DNA of 64,000 bases from NCBI RefSeq assembly GCF_003634315.1, contig NZ_RBXL01000001.1, positions 372,001 through 436,000 of the forward strand. Reading direction: 5' to 3'. Source of the DNA: Thiocapsa rosea. GTDB taxonomy: Bacteria; Pseudomonadota; Gammaproteobacteria; Chromatiales; Chromatiaceae. The translations under genes were made by a program, and so were the position numbers. Under the pieces are notes generated by a model, which saw only the letters and a program-made list of their open reading frames with translations, ran no database searches and had not been told where the DNA came from. Positions 18,776 to 31,931 of the stretch are shown one piece after another. Within the stretch, counting starts at the first letter, position 1. Every line of letters begins with the position of its first letter.

Positions 18776-18777
18776 GT

Positions 18778-18870
18778 CTTTAAACCGCGCCCGATGCGAT
18801 ATGCGTCGTGTGTTGGAGTGTCTTGGCCGCGCCGGCTCCGACAACGTGTCGGAGCCGGCGCGGTTTAAAG
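18778..18870 (-). repeat. TIR element E3 (GCC type, internal-palindrome variant)
   Basis: 93 bp with perfect 14-bp inverted ends, CTTTAAACCGCGCC and GGCGCGGTTTAAAG. Its reverse complement aligns with E1, including the internal palindrome. It directly precedes rlmE. Confidence 0.88.
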
Positions 18871-18888
18871 TATTCAAAAATATTAAAC

Positions 18889-18976
18889 TTTAAACCGCGT
18901 CTCACCGAGATCGAGGACATCTCCGAAGCCAACCGCAACATGAAAACGACGCGTGTCGCTCTGGACGTGGTTTAAA
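18889..18976 (-). repeat. TIR element E4 (GTC type)
   Basis: 88 bp, ends TTTAAACCGCGTC and GACGTGGTTTAAA with one mismatch. The right end supplies the TAA stop codon of the membrane-protein gene at 18972. With E3 it forms a nearly head-to-head pair separated by 18 AT-rich bases. Interior related to E8 (GTCCAGAGCGA). Confidence 0.85.
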
Positions 18977-19835
18977 TGTCGTGCACCCAGGAGAACCGAA
19001 AGAGCTCGAGCAGCATGCCTGCGATCGCGCCACCGAACAGCCCCCCGAGAATCGCCATCGGGATGCGATCGTGCATGGCCGCACTCGCGGATTCCCACAA
19101 CCCGCTCTCGATATCGATAAGAGGACCAATCATCATCCAAACGCTGCCGGCGGCCACACCTGCCAGCGTCGCCATCACCAAGGACTCGATGATGTAGCAG
19201 GGCCGCGACTCGCAATGCAACCGATGCGACACCGACAGCCACCAGCGCACGGTCGCGACATAAAGTACCCCGTTGACACTGACCAGAAACGCCAGGACCG
19301 CGAACGAGGAGAATGGATTCGGGTGAAAAGGCTCGACCAGCGCCAGAAAACCGCCGCCGATCGCACCCGTCGCCAGGCCCGCCATGGTCTTCCCCGGGAC
19401 ATGTCTCGAGCAACGTGCCGGAAAGCTCACGGTCAGACCGACCAGACCGGCGACGGCAGCCGCTACAAAAACCACATGGAAAACAGCGATTTGCTCGGCA
19501 AAGAGCGTCAGGACAAGGACGCCGACCAGGACACCGATGCCCGTCGCGATCAGGGCCACCTCACGCGCTCCGTAGAGCGCGGCCCCGACGGCACCCGCCA
19601 AGGCTGCGGCAGCGATGTAGGTCCCGTGGCCGAAGCCGAGGCCCTGGAACAACTCTGCGAGACCCGTAAACAAGGGCGCATAGATCATCCCGATCAGGCC
19701 CCAGACGATACCGCGCAGAACCGCCATGCGCCAACTCGGGGCCGAGGTATCGGGAGAACGGATCGAACCGCCGAAGGGTTGGGCAATCTCGGAACTCGAG
19801 GACGAGGGGTGTTGCGAGAAGGTCATGAGGATCAC
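18972..19835 (-). CDS. Polytopic membrane protein of unknown function
   Basis: Up to 287 residues; ATG at 19826 also possible. After a Ser-rich cytoplasmic N-terminus there are about eight hydrophobic segments rich in Gly/Ala (GIVWGLIGMIYAPL, AAAALAGAVGAALYGA, VFVAAAVAGLVGLTV, MATLAGVAAGSVWMM, AILGGLFGGAIAGMLL). No transporter or enzyme motif is recognised. It lies between rlmE and the HiPIP gene, all on the minus strand. The stop codon falls in repeat E4. Confidence 0.7.
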   Translation of the reverse strand: MILMTFSQHPSSSSSEIAQPFGGSIRSPDTSAPSWRMAVLRGIVWGLIGMIYAPLFTGLAELFQGLGFGHGTYIAAAALAGAVGAALYGAREVALIATGIGVLVGVLVLTLFAEQIAVFHVVFVAAAVAGLVGLTVSFPARCSRHVPGKTMAGLATGAIGGGFLALVEPFHPNPFSSFAVLAFLVSVNGVLYVATVRWWLSVSHRLHCESRPCYIIESLVMATLAGVAAGSVWMMIGPLIDIESGLWESASAAMHDRIPMAILGGLFGGAIAGMLLELFRFSWVHDI

Positions 19836-19980
19836 CGGAGAACGTCTGGGAAGGATTGCGTTCTCGAAATCAAAGCAAAAACTGGACCTGGAAGGAGCAG
19901 AGTCGGACGATCAGGGGAACATGGCTGTCGGGGGTGACACGAGCCCGGGCGCATTGGGCATCCCAAGGTTCGGCCATGCA

Positions 19981-20010
19981 AAGAGAAACGGGGCCAAACG
20001 GCCCCGTTAC
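19981..20010 (-). terminator. Rho-independent terminator after the HiPIP gene
   Basis: AACGGGGCC and GGCCCCGTT form a perfect 9-bp stem with loop AAAC. Read on the minus strand the stem is followed by TTTCTCTTTG. It lies 30 bases past the HiPIP stop codon. Confidence 0.8.
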
Positions 20011-20039
20011 GGACGATCCGAGCCGATTGATCGACGCGA

Positions 20040-20408
20040 TCAGCCGGCCTTAAGGGTCCAGGACGCGCACCAGCCGTTGACGTTGATCAACTTGCCGGGG
20101 AACAGGCTGCAGCCGTGCCATTCCTCGGTCGCACCGGCGACGTCGGGGAGGTGGAACTGGCAGTTCGAGCAGATCTGCTCATCGGGCGGAAGACCGGGAC
20201 GAGCGGCGGCAGCACGATCGGACTTGGTTGCATCGGCGCTGTACTTGAGCGCGACCGCGGTGGGATCGTTCGCGGCAACTGCGTTTGCAGGAACCTCGGC
20301 GCGCGCGGTGCCGAAGCCGACCAAATTGATGACCGGGATCGCGGCAGCGGTACCCAGCATCACCTTGACAGCGTCGCGACGGCTCGTGCTCATTGGCTTA
20401 TCGGACAT
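20040..20408 (-). CDS. hip: High-potential iron-sulfur protein (HiPIP)
   Basis: 122-residue precursor of a soluble periplasmic [4Fe-4S] electron carrier. In purple sulfur bacteria it re-reduces the photosynthetic reaction centre. A Tat signal ([13 protein letters not shown]) is followed by a cleavage region at [14 protein letters not shown]. The four cluster cysteines are present: CSNC, then HGCSLFPG and GWCASW. AAGGAG lies about eight bases before ATG 20408. Monocistronic with its own terminator, as expected for a highly expressed electron carrier. This gene is the main taxonomic clue. Confidence 0.96.
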   Translation of the reverse strand: MSDKPMSTSRRDAVKVMLGTAAAIPVINLVGFGTARAEVPANAVAANDPTAVALKYSADATKSDRAAAARPGLPPDEQICSNCQFHLPDVAGATEEWHGCSLFPGKLINVNGWCASWTLKAG

Positions 20409-20535
20409 GTTTGTCAACTCCTTCGAGTATTTCATTGTGGTGACATCGACACCCCCGGCTCGACCGGAAGCTGTCGCGCATTGTGCTACATTGGGCCAAA
20501 AAACGCGAGCGGAAGGCCGCGTCCGATCGGGCGGA

Positions 20536-20997
20536 TCAGTCGAGGTAGGTTCCGGCACCCAGGTAACGGGCCTGCCAGTACGGCGTCTCGAGGCGGTCGA
20601 GCCGGACCTCTCGGCGGGATGTCGAGGCATGCACGAAACGCTCGTTGTCCACCATCAGGCCGACATGGTGCTGCTCCGGTCCGGTGCGGAAGAAGACCAT
20701 GTCGCCGGCCCGCGGCTGGCGACCCGGCACGGGTGTGGCCGCGCGCAGCTGCTCGATCGAGACACGCGGGATCTGCACCCCGGCGACATGGTGCGCGTAA
20801 TAGGTGAGCCCGGAGCAATCCAGGCCTTGGCCGGGCGTGTTTCCTCCGTAAACATAGGGCGTTCCGACTTGAGACAAGCCGGCCAGCACCACGTCGGCGC
20901 GCGGGCCGCCGAGATCGTTGCGCGAAGTGGCGCAGCCGGACAGGATCCCGGCAATGAAAAGGACGCAGAGAATGCAACCGCCTTGCCGACACGTCAT
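20536..20997 (-). CDS. NlpC/P60-family lipoprotein peptidase
   Basis: 153 residues. A lipoprotein signal ends in ILSGC (Cys ~22), then an NlpC/P60 domain with [17 protein letters not shown] (catalytic Cys), [10 protein letters not shown] (catalytic His) and RFVHASTS. Family members cleave peptide bonds in the peptidoglycan stem. Probably anchored to a membrane in the periplasm. Not linked by function to the HiPIP gene beside it. Confidence 0.9.
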   Translation of the reverse strand: MTCRQGGCILCVLFIAGILSGCATSRNDLGGPRADVVLAGLSQVGTPYVYGGNTPGQGLDCSGLTYYAHHVAGVQIPRVSIEQLRAATPVPGRQPRAGDMVFFRTGPEQHHVGLMVDNERFVHASTSRREVRLDRLETPYWQARYLGAGTYLD

Positions 20998-21365
20998 GAT
21001 CTACACTCGATATGTTTCGCAATCTCCTGTAAACGAGACTTCTAGACTGCCGAATGCCATGTGTCAAGTGAGCATCGGCGCGTCTGCCGGGAACGCGACC
21101 CCGTGCCCAAAACGCCTCGGCCGGCGGCGAGTTCGCATGAGCGCGGCTGCGTCACCGCGCGCCGAACCGGCGAAGACGCGGCATAATCGCGCTGCGGCTG
21201 CGCATCGCAGGCCATCATCGGACCGGACGCGAATCCGGCCTGGCCTTCCCCTGCGGTCGATGCACAGGCGATCACTCCGGGATGTGCGTGCGGAACAAAC
21301 AGCGGACCGCTTAAGGCTCGCCGATTCGAAAACGCCACGGCCCAGCGAACAAGGACCCCAAAACG
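20998..21365. other. Intergenic region between divergent genes
   Basis: 368 bp separating the NlpC/P60 gene (minus) from the antiporter gene (plus). It should hold both promoters. A CATAAT hexamer near 21182 could be a -10 box. No supported gene, RNA or repeat was seen. Confidence 0.4.
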
Positions 21366-22622
21366 ATGCGACTTTTTGATGTTCTCGCCGTCCTGATCGG
21401 ATTCTCGGCGCTCTTCAGTTGGCTGAACGATCGCTATCTCAAGCTCCCGAACGCCATCGGCCTGATGCTGATCGCCCTGGTGTTTTCACTCGTGCTCTTG
21501 CTGCCGTTCCCGTTTGCCCGGGAGTTGGAGCACGAGGTTCAACGCATGCTGGCCAGCATCGATTTCAGCGAGGCCCTGCTGCAGGGGATGTTGGGATTTT
21601 TGCTCTTCGCAGGCGCGCTCCACGTCGACCTACGCGAGCTCGCCAGACACAAGTGGGCGATTGCGATCCTCGCCTCGGCGAGCGTCATCGGAGCAACCGT
21701 CCTCATCGGCTGCGGTAGCTGGCTCCTGTTCCACGCGCTCGGGATCGAGATCCCGTTCATCTATTGCATGCTCCTGGGTGCGCTTATCTCGCCCACCGAC
21801 CCGGTCGCGGTGCTCGGCATCCTGAAGAACGCGAAGGCCCCGAAGTCGCTGGAGATGAAGATCACCGGAGAGTCGCTCTTCAACGACGGCGTTGCGGTCG
21901 TGGTCTTCATACTGCTGGCCGGCCTTGCTGCCGGCGAGACGACGCCGGGGTTCGGCAACACCCTGATGATCTTCGCCACCGAGATCGTCGGAGGGCTGGC
22001 GTTCGGCTTCGTGATCGGCTGGATCGCGCTGTACATGATCAGCAAGACCGCCAACTATCAGGTCGAGATCATGGTGACCCTGGCGCTGGCCATGAGCGGC
22101 TATGCCATCGCCGAGCATGCGCACGTCTCGGCACCGATCGCCATCGTGGTCGCGGGCCTCATCATCGGCAGTCGGGGCCGCGCCATCGCCGTGACCGAGG
22201 CCACCCGGTATCGATTGGACGACTTTTGGGAGCTGGTCGACGAGATCCTCAACGCCGTCTTGTTCGTGATCATCGGACTGGAGGTCTTGGCGATCAGCAT
22301 CACCGGGCAGTTCATGCTGGCCGGTCTCCTTGCGATCCCCTTGGTGCTGCTCGCCCGACTGGCCAGTGTCGGTCTGCCCTTCCACCTGCTGCGCCGCCAT
22401 CGCCACTTCGAGCCCGGCTTCCTCTCGATCCTGACCTGGGGCGGCCTGCGGGGCGGGATCTCGGTTGCCTTGGCCCTGTCGTTGCCGGAGGGCGAGCCGC
22501 GCGATCTGCTCCTGAGCGTGACCTACATCATCGTGGTCTTCTCCGTGCTGGTGCAGGGCCTGACACTGGGACCTTTGGTCCGCCGTGTGACCGCGAGGAC
22601 CGAGGGGACGAAGAACCCCTGA
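21366..22622 (+). CDS. Na+/H+ antiporter, CPA1 (NhaP/NhaK) family
   Basis: 418 residues with about twelve membrane segments. Seen: the conserved SPTDPVAVLGILK segment, GESLFNDGVAVVVF (the family's Asn-Asp ion-binding pair) and LTWGGLRGGISVALALSLP near the C-terminus. It exchanges protons for Na+ or K+ across the inner membrane. A short C-terminal tail means no large regulatory domain. No operon partner is evident. Confidence 0.93.
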   Translation: MRLFDVLAVLIGFSALFSWLNDRYLKLPNAIGLMLIALVFSLVLLLPFPFARELEHEVQRMLASIDFSEALLQGMLGFLLFAGALHVDLRELARHKWAIAILASASVIGATVLIGCGSWLLFHALGIEIPFIYCMLLGALISPTDPVAVLGILKNAKAPKSLEMKITGESLFNDGVAVVVFILLAGLAAGETTPGFGNTLMIFATEIVGGLAFGFVIGWIALYMISKTANYQVEIMVTLALAMSGYAIAEHAHVSAPIAIVVAGLIIGSRGRAIAVTEATRYRLDDFWELVDEILNAVLFVIIGLEVLAISITGQFMLAGLLAIPLVLLARLASVGLPFHLLRRHRHFEPGFLSILTWGGLRGGISVALALSLPEGEPRDLLLSVTYIIVVFSVLVQGLTLGPLVRRVTARTEGTKNP

Positions 22623-22783
22623 ACGCCGCGCGCGGACGGCACGGCATTGCCGGGGTGTCGCGCAGGACCTCGAGCGCCGCATCGCCGTGAGGGACCGCGA
22701 ATCCCGACCGGATTCGAGGCGTCGCCCGACCCGAACACAACGCGCAACTCAACCGCGTCGAGAATGATATATTTTTTAATCTT

Positions 22784-22869
22784 TTAAACCGCGCCGGCTC
22801 GAGCGATCGTCAAGTCTGCCGGGGCCGATCCCATCCAAAACATCGCATACCGCACCGGGCGCGGTTTAA
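22784..22869 (+). repeat. TIR element E5 (GCC type)
   Basis: 86 bp, ends TTAAACCGCGCC and GGCGCGGTTTAA (perfect 12 bp). Interior core GCCGGGGCCGATCCCATCC followed by CATCGCATACCGC, shared with E6, E9 and E12. It ends 15 bases upstream of the trxB start, just before the GGAG ribosome-binding site. Confidence 0.88.
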
Positions 22870-23850
<981 letters not shown>

Positions 23851-23927
23851 CGCAACCGAGCACCCCGATGCCTTGGGCACCGATCGGGCGCCCTCATGTG
23901 CCTGATACCGGCCCGGCCTTCCGATCG

Positions 23928-25118
23928 ATGTCCATGTATAGACTGACGACCCACTCGGCGATTGCCGACATCCCCGCGGATCAATGGAACCGGCTCGTCG
24001 GGGACGACAGCCCCTTCCTGCGGCATGAATTCCTCGATGCCATGGAGCGTCACGGCTGCGTGGGCGAGTCGCTCGGTTGGTTGCCGCGGCATCTCGCGCT
24101 GCACGATACGAAGGGACATCTGGTCGCGGCCGCGCCCTGCTACCTGAAGTTCAACTCCTACGGCGAGTTCGTCTTCGACTGGAGCTGGGCCGACGCTTAT
24201 CGGCGCAAAGGGCTGCGGTACTATCCGAAGCTCGTTATCGCGTCGCCCTATACGCCCGCGACGGGACCGCGACTCCTGACCGGGGATTCGCCCGCGCGCC
24301 GAGACCATGCACGCGCACTGATTCAGGGCGCGATCCGGGTGGCCGAGGAGGCGGGGGTCTCCTCGCTGCATTGGCTGTTCACGGCGGACGACGAGCAGGC
24401 GTTGCTCGAGGATCAAGGCCTGATCAAACGCGTCGGGTGTCAGTTTCATTGGAACAACCGGGGCTACAACACGTTCGAGGATTATCTCGGGACCTTTACG
24501 GCCGAGAAGCGCAAAAAGGTCAAACGCGAGCGGCGCCGCGTCGTCGAATCCGGCGTACGGATTCGACGCATCCCCGGCAACGCCGTCACGGAGGCGGAAT
24601 GGGCCACCTTCCATCGCCTCTATTGCGACACCTTCGACAAGCGCGGCGGGATCCCGACCTTCTCGCTGCCCTTCTTCCAGGCCATCGGCGAGACGATGGG
24701 CGAGAATCTCCTGCTGGTGCTGGCCGACTACGGCAACGACATCGTCGCCGCCGCCTTCGACCTGGTCGGCGCACGCTCGCTCTACGGACGCCATTGGGGA
24801 TGTTTTCAGGACTTCCACAGCCTGCATTTCGAGGCATGCTACTACCAGGGCCTGGACTATTGCATCGAGCAGGGCCTGACCCGCTTCGAGCCGGGTGCAC
24901 AAGGCGAGCACAAGGTCAGCCGCGGCTTCCTGCCGACCCCGACCTGGTCGGCCCATTGGATCGCCGACTCGGCCTTTCGCGACGCCATCGCACGCTTCGT
25001 GACCCTCGAGGCGGAGGGCATGGACGACTACATCGCCGAGATGCAGACCCACAGTCCCCACCGCCGAGACAACAGCCTATCGGCCGCCTCGGCACCGGCC
25101 GGACAGGGTTCATCATGA
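23928..25118 (+). CDS. FemAB-like GNAT-fold protein (peptidoglycan biosynthesis/recognition family)
   Basis: 396 residues from ATG 23928; 23934 is nearly equivalent, and 23868 extends upstream without a good ribosome-binding site. Family marks: [52 protein letters not shown] and the C-terminal [20 protein letters not shown] with [16 protein letters not shown]. The fold is related to aminoacyl/acyl transferases. Its stop overlaps the aat start (ATGA), so the two are translationally coupled. With aat and bpt downstream, three acyl/aminoacyl-transferase folds form one operon. Substrate unknown. Confidence 0.85.
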   Translation: MSMYRLTTHSAIADIPADQWNRLVGDDSPFLRHEFLDAMERHGCVGESLGWLPRHLALHDTKGHLVAAAPCYLKFNSYGEFVFDWSWADAYRRKGLRYYPKLVIASPYTPATGPRLLTGDSPARRDHARALIQGAIRVAEEAGVSSLHWLFTADDEQALLEDQGLIKRVGCQFHWNNRGYNTFEDYLGTFTAEKRKKVKRERRRVVESGVRIRRIPGNAVTEAEWATFHRLYCDTFDKRGGIPTFSLPFFQAIGETMGENLLLVLADYGNDIVAAAFDLVGARSLYGRHWGCFQDFHSLHFEACYYQGLDYCIEQGLTRFEPGAQGEHKVSRGFLPTPTWSAHWIADSAFRDAIARFVTLEAEGMDDYIAEMQTHSPHRRDNSLSAASAPAGQGSS

Positions 25119-25855
25119 TCCCGCGACTCGACCCGTACGACAGGTCCGCATTCCCGGATGTTCGCCACGCACTGCGCGATCCCGACGGCCTGCTGGCGTT
25201 CGGCGGCGATCTGTCGCCGGAGCGCCTCGAAAGCGCCTACAGACGCGGCATCTTTCCCTGGTTCAGCGAAGGCGACCCCATCCTGTGGTGGTCCCCGAAC
25301 CCGCGCACCGTGCTCTTTCCTCAAGCCTTGAAGGTGCCGCGCAGCCTACGCAAACGACTGCGCAAGCAGACATTCAGGGTCACCATGGATCGCGACTTCG
25401 GCGCGGTCATTCGCGGCTGCGCGGCACCGCGAGACGCGCACGGCGGCACCTGGATCCTTCCGGAAATGGTGATGGCATATGAAACCCTGCATCGACGCGG
25501 GAGCGCACATTCGGTCGAGGTTTGGCAGGACGGGAAGCTCGCAGGCGGCCTCTACGGGGTTGCCGTCGGAGGCGCATTCTTCGGAGAATCCATGTACAGC
25601 CGGGCGACCGACGCCTCGAAGGTTGCACTCGTACATCTGTGCGAGCGCCTGACGCAGTGGGGTTTCGGCCTGATCGACTGTCAGATGCGCACCGAGCATC
25701 TGATGCGTTTGGGCGCCGTCGAGATCCCTCGCGACGAGCTGGTGCGTCGCTTGGATCGGCTCTGCCGTTTGGCCGCTCCGGCAACGCCCGGTCGGCACTG
25801 GGACGACGGACGCGAGCACCTCCCCCTTCTCGACGGCAACGCGGAGACACTATGA
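25115..25855 (+). CDS. aat: Leucyl/phenylalanyl-tRNA--protein transferase
   Basis: 246 residues. Aat adds Leu or Phe to proteins with N-terminal Arg/Lys, marking them for ClpAPS. Family blocks: [78 protein letters not shown] and [19 protein letters not shown] 25115 overlaps the preceding stop and the stop at 25855 overlaps the bpt start. The ClpA/ClpS machinery that reads this degron lies only ~2-4 kb downstream. Confidence 0.97.
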   Translation: MIPRLDPYDRSAFPDVRHALRDPDGLLAFGGDLSPERLESAYRRGIFPWFSEGDPILWWSPNPRTVLFPQALKVPRSLRKRLRKQTFRVTMDRDFGAVIRGCAAPRDAHGGTWILPEMVMAYETLHRRGSAHSVEVWQDGKLAGGLYGVAVGGAFFGESMYSRATDASKVALVHLCERLTQWGFGLIDCQMRTEHLMRLGAVEIPRDELVRRLDRLCRLAAPATPGRHWDDGREHLPLLDGNAETL

Positions 25856-26610
25856 ACGCCGCGGACGGCCCCCTTGCAGGGCGCCATCTCGCCCTCTACC
25901 TGACCGGCGAGCACAGCTGCTCCTATCTGTCCGAGCGCCGGGCACGGACCCTTTTCGTTGACCCCACCGCCCACATCGACGGCGCGACCTACCAGGCCCT
26001 GGTCGATCAGGGGTTCCGCCGCAGCGGCTCCCATGTTTACCGACCGGCCTGTCGCGGCTGTGCGGCCTGCGTGCCGGTCCGGGTGCCGGTTGCGGATTTC
26101 GTCCCGAACCGCTCGCAACGTCGCAACTGGCGCCGTAATTCGGCCGAGCTGAGCCTGCTCGATACCCCGGCGACCTTCAAGCCGAGCCATTTCGAACTCT
26201 ACAGACGTTACCTCAGGGAGCGCCATCCGCAAGGCGGTATGGCGGACGATGCCTCCGAAGGCAGCTACCGCCGCTTTCTGGTCGAGCGTTGGGGCGGATC
26301 GACGCGCTTTATCGAGATGAGGCTCGGGGAGCGACTGGTCGGCGTGGCCGTGACGGACCTCCTCGAGCAGGGGCTCTCCGCCGTCTACACCTTCTTCGAC
26401 CCGACGCTCTCGGAACGCTCGCCGGGGACCTTCGCCATCCTGGCGCAGATCGAAGCGGCTCGACGCATCCGCGCTCCCTATCTCTATCTCGGGTATTGGC
26501 TTCGAGACTCGCCGAAGATGCGGTATAAAGAGCGATTCCGCCCGATCGAGGCGTGGGACGGCCACAGGTGGGTCAGGTTCGATCGCACGCGACCCTTGGA
26601 CCTCGGTTAA
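25852..26610 (+). CDS. bpt: Aspartate/glutamate leucyltransferase (Bpt, Ate-type)
   Basis: 252 residues. It leucylates N-terminal Asp/Glu, extending the N-degron pathway. Seen: [18 protein letters not shown], the Cys pair [25 protein letters not shown] and [19 protein letters not shown]. The family is often called arginyltransferase; the bacterial Bpt subtype transfers Leu. The ATGA overlap with aat indicates coupling. The TAA stop (26608-26610) lies inside the left end of repeat E6. Confidence 0.94.
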   Translation: MNAADGPLAGRHLALYLTGEHSCSYLSERRARTLFVDPTAHIDGATYQALVDQGFRRSGSHVYRPACRGCAACVPVRVPVADFVPNRSQRRNWRRNSAELSLLDTPATFKPSHFELYRRYLRERHPQGGMADDASEGSYRRFLVERWGGSTRFIEMRLGERLVGVAVTDLLEQGLSAVYTFFDPTLSERSPGTFAILAQIEAARRIRAPYLYLGYWLRDSPKMRYKERFRPIEAWDGHRWVRFDRTRPLDLG

Positions 26611-26693
26611 ACCGCGCCCCGCGCGATATGCGATATTTCCGGATGGGATCGGCCCCGGCAGATTTGGCGACCGCTGGAGTCGGCGCGGTTTAA
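26607..26693 (-). repeat. TIR element E6 (GCC type)
   Basis: 87 bp, ends TTAAACCGCGCC and GGCGCGGTTTAA (perfect). The reverse complement matches E5/E9/E12 (GCCGGGGCCGATCCCATCC core). Its left end contains the stop codon of bpt. Confidence 0.88.
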
Positions 26694-26825
26694 GACACAT
26701 CGGGCAATCGACGCGGTACGAAACGATTCAACACTCCCTGCTGCCCCGCCGGGACGCTCAACCTATGGTACACTCCCGGAGCTTCATGGCCCGGATCCGA
26801 TCACGCAGTACAACATACAAAAACT

Positions 26826-27044
26826 ATGTCAAAAGACGACGTTATCCAAATGGAAGGTACGGTCACCGAGACCCTGCCGAACACTGTCTTCAGGGTCGAG
26901 CTGGAGAACGGTCACACCGTCACGGCTCATATCTCCGGCAAGATGCGCAAGCACTATATCCGCATTCTTACGGGGGATAAGGTCACTGTCGAACTGACCC
27001 CGTACGACCTTACGAAAGGCCGTATCGTGTATCGAGCGCGATAA
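26826..27044 (+). CDS. infA: Translation initiation factor IF-1
   Basis: 72 residues, exact family length; S1/OB-fold protein of the 30S A site. Sequence [18 protein letters not shown] followed by [20 protein letters not shown] is diagnostic. Start ATG 26826 follows an A-rich leader without a strong Shine-Dalgarno. Convergent with clpA. The infA-clpA-clpS neighbourhood is conserved in gammaproteobacteria, though the tRNA-Ser often found there is not seen. Confidence 0.97.
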   Translation: MSKDDVIQMEGTVTETLPNTVFRVELENGHTVTAHISGKMRKHYIRILTGDKVTVELTPYDLTKGRIVYRAR

Positions 27045-27256
27045 GCACGCTCGAAGCGAAAAGACATCGCAAGCGCCGGAAGACGGTAACCCGGTGTAGC
27101 AGAACACGGGCTGGCATGTCGGTGGCCACGAGCGGGTCGTCGTCCTGGCCACCGGGAAGATGCTGCCTCAGAGGTTTGCGCGTTCACCGGCACTCCTTTG
27201 CCGGGGACACGATGATCGATGCTTGCGCCGGGCGACGCCTGTCGCCGGGCTGTCGT

Positions 27257-29518
<2,262 letters not shown>

Positions 29519-29584
29519 TGGCCTAATCCAAGCAGGGGTTGACGAAACGGTGTGAGCCGCTGCAGCGACCAGGTGTGTCGGGCT

Positions 29585-29908
29585 CTAAGCCTCTTCCATC
29601 GTACACATTAAGGGGTGTTGGTGACTGCGTGCAAAGTCATTCACCTGCGACACCTTGGTCTCGGCGATATCTTTGGTAAAAACGCCGCACACCCCTCGAC
29701 CGCGCGTATGCACGTGCAGCATGATCTGGGTCGCCTTCTCGCGGTTCATTGCAAAAAAGATTTCCAGCACCTGCACCACGAACTCCATCGGGGTGTAATC
29801 ATCGTTCAGCAACAGGACTTTGAATAGGGGCGGCCGACGAAGCTTCGGCTTCGCCTCCTGTACGGTCAGCCCTGATTCGCGCTCCTCGCTTGGAAGGTCG
29901 TCACTCAT
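29585..29908 (-). CDS. clpS: ClpA adaptor protein ClpS
   Basis: 107 residues from ATG 29908. ClpS binds Leu/Phe/Tyr/Trp N-degrons and delivers them to ClpA. Family blocks: [36 protein letters not shown] and the late [12 protein letters not shown]. It is the natural partner of the aat-bpt operon upstream, which creates its ligands. Confidence 0.96.
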   Translation of the reverse strand: MSDDLPSEERESGLTVQEAKPKLRRPPLFKVLLLNDDYTPMEFVVQVLEIFFAMNREKATQIMLHVHTRGRGVCGVFTKDIAETKVSQVNDFARSHQHPLMCTMEEA

Positions 29909-30209
29909 GATTCGGGATTCTAGGCAAAATTTTGAGGGTTGCGATGTCGGTCGCACGTTTCGTCGCGGTATCCGATCCGGGTTCGGGTTGATCCCGAGTC
30001 CGAGCGATGACGCCAGCGTTCGGATTCGGGCCGGGCCGACCCGTGACGCGGATCGGTTTGGAGTGCCCCGGACGATGTCGGTTTGACCCCCGAAATCACC
30101 TTACTATACTACGCAGTTATGGCGCGGTTCCGAGGTTTCAAGGCACCCGTCAGACAACAACAACGATGACCACCAACGAGAAACCTGCAACTCCTGGAGG
30201 AGCCCTTAA
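29909..30209. other. Intergenic region between divergent clpS and csp
   Basis: About 300 bp. It contains the predicted csp promoter and an approximately 90-base csp leader rich in CAACAA/ACCAAC, consistent with the long structured leaders of cold-shock mRNAs. No other feature was seen. Confidence 0.5.
30083..30110 (+). promoter_or_regulatory. Predicted sigma-70 promoter of the cold-shock gene
   Basis: TTGACC (30083-30088), 16-base spacer, TATACT (30105-30110). Transcription would start near 30117, giving a leader of roughly 90 bases before the csp ATG. Confidence 0.7.
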
Positions 30210-30416
30210 ATGATTACCGGTGTTGTCAAGTGGTTCAATAACGCCAAGGGTTACGGGTTCGTGCAACCCGATGGCCGCGACGAGGACGTCTTCGTCCACT
30301 TCTCGGCCATCGACATGGATGGCTACAAGACCTTGCGCGAGGGGCAAAAAGTCCAATTCGAGATCAGCCAGGGCCCAAAGGGCCTTCATGCGGCCAACGT
30401 GCACCGCGTGAGTTGA
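30210..30416 (+). CDS. Cold-shock domain protein (CspA family)
   Basis: 68 residues: a single OB-fold RNA chaperone with both RNA-binding motifs, KGYGFV (RNP1) and VFVHFSAI (RNP2). A strong CTGGAGGAG ribosome-binding site precedes the ATG. It has its own promoter and terminator, so it is probably monocistronic. Whether it is cold-induced cannot be told from sequence. Confidence 0.96.
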   Translation: MITGVVKWFNNAKGYGFVQPDGRDEDVFVHFSAIDMDGYKTLREGQKVQFEISQGPKGLHAANVHRVS

Positions 30417-30484
30417 TCGCCCCGGGATAACCGCTCGCGATTGTCGGCCCGGCCGGGTCCTTGCGCCGACATTCGACCACAGCC

Positions 30485-30517
30485 GGGGGCGGAATCCTGA
30501 TTCCGCGCCCCGTTTTT
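30485..30517 (+). terminator. Rho-independent terminator after csp
   Basis: GGGGCGGAAT / ATTCCGCGCCCC stem with a short loop followed by GTTTTT. A second short hairpin (AAGAC/GTCTT then TTCC) lies just after it, before the end of icd. Confidence 0.8.
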
Positions 30518-30542
30518 ACCGAAGACTCGGCGGTCTTTTCCG

Positions 30543-31802
30543 TCAATCCATCCGCGCGATCACCGCATCCCCGAAGCCCGAGCAGCTCAGCTTCGTCGCT
30601 CCGTCCATGAGTCTATCGAGATCGTAGGTCACGGTCTTGGCCGCAATTGCACCTTCCACGCCTTTGATGATGAGGTCGGCCGCTTCGGTCCAACCCATAT
30701 GCCGCAGCATCATCTCGGCGGACAGGATCAAGGAGCTTGGATTCACCTGATCCTTGCCGGCGTATTTCGGCGCAGTCCCGTGCGTAGCCTCGAACATGGC
30801 GACGGTGTCGGACAAATTCGCCCCCGGAGCCATTCCGATGCCGCCGACCTGCGCGGCCAAGGCGTCCGAGATGTAATCGCCGTTGAGGTTGAGTGTGGCG
30901 ATCACGTCGTAATCCTTCGGGCGCAGCAGAATCTGCTGCAGGAAGGCATCGGCGATCACGTCCTTCACCACGATCTCCTTACCGGTCTTCGGGTTCTTGA
31001 AACTGCACCAGGGTCCGGCCCCGATCTCCTCGGCACCGAACTCGGACTTGGCCAGATCGTACCCCCATTGTTTGAAGGCACCCTCGGTGAACTTCATGAT
31101 GTTGCCCTTGTGTACCAGGGTCAACGAGGATCGATCGTTGTCGATGACGTACTGGATCGCCTTGCGCACCAGACGCTCGGTCCCCTCGCGCGAGACCGGC
31201 TTGACCCCGATCCCGGAGGTCTCGGGGAAGCGGATCTTGGTCACGCCCATCTCGTTGCGCAGAAAATCGATGACCTTCTTGGCCGCCGGCGTGCCTTCCT
31301 GCCATTCGATGCCCGCATAGATGTCTTCGGAGTTCTCGCGAAAGATCACCATGTCGGTATGCTGGGGCTCCTTGAGCGGGCTCGGCGTACCGGTGAAATA
31401 GCGCACCGGACGCAGACAGACATAGAGATCGAGCTCCTGGCGCAGGGTCACGTTCAGCGATCGGATACCGCCGCCGACCGGTGTGGTCAGCGGCCCCTTG
31501 ATCGAGACCACGTAGTCCTTCACGGCCGCAAGCGTCTCCTCCGGCAGCCAAACATCCTCGCCGTAGGCCCGGGTCGACTTCTCGCCGGCAAAGATCTCCA
31601 TCCAATGGATCTTGCGCGACCCTCCATACGCCTTGGCCACCGCCGCGTCGACCACCGCACACATCACCGGAGTGATATCGATACCGATGCCGTCGCCCTC
31701 GATGTAGGGGATGATGGGGTTGTTCGGCACCTGAAGAGACAGGTCCGGGTTGACCTGAATCTTTTCTCCGCCCGCAGGGATCTTGATGTTGTCGTTGGCC
31801 AT
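30543..31802 (-). CDS. icd: NADP-dependent isocitrate dehydrogenase
   Basis: 419 residues. Converts isocitrate to 2-oxoglutarate in the TCA cycle. Seen: [15 protein letters not shown], the serine loop [27 protein letters not shown], the metal-binding [17 protein letters not shown] and the coenzyme region [19 protein letters not shown] typical of the NADP type. Convergent with csp, divergent from mnmA. Aconitase and citrate synthase lie 3-9 kb away. Confidence 0.97.
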   Translation of the reverse strand: MANDNIKIPAGGEKIQVNPDLSLQVPNNPIIPYIEGDGIGIDITPVMCAVVDAAVAKAYGGSRKIHWMEIFAGEKSTRAYGEDVWLPEETLAAVKDYVVSIKGPLTTPVGGGIRSLNVTLRQELDLYVCLRPVRYFTGTPSPLKEPQHTDMVIFRENSEDIYAGIEWQEGTPAAKKVIDFLRNEMGVTKIRFPETSGIGVKPVSREGTERLVRKAIQYVIDNDRSSLTLVHKGNIMKFTEGAFKQWGYDLAKSEFGAEEIGAGPWCSFKNPKTGKEIVVKDVIADAFLQQILLRPKDYDVIATLNLNGDYISDALAAQVGGIGMAPGANLSDTVAMFEATHGTAPKYAGKDQVNPSSLILSAEMMLRHMGWTEAADLIIKGVEGAIAAKTVTYDLDRLMDGATKLSCSGFGDAVIARMD

Positions 31803-31931
31803 GTGCAGTGCTCTCGTTGCCCAAAAGCCGTCATGCTAACACCGGCTTCGCAGCTTGCGCAGACCTTCGATGCGGCGCGAGCGCACCCGTTCGCGACGCG
31901 GACCCACGCGCGCTCGGTATACAATCCCCCG

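Noticed and set aside
24077-25114. Long N-terminal extension of Aat
   Set aside because: Open by chance inside the FemAB-like gene; the ATG at 25115 has a ribosome-binding site and gives the family length.
27045-27256. tRNA-Ser or other RNA between infA and clpA
   Set aside because: Only GC-rich hairpins (for example CCGGC...GCCGG) are present; no cloverleaf.
30699-31931. N-terminal extension of MnmA
   Set aside because: Antisense to icd; the family starts at the PP-loop just after ATG 31932.
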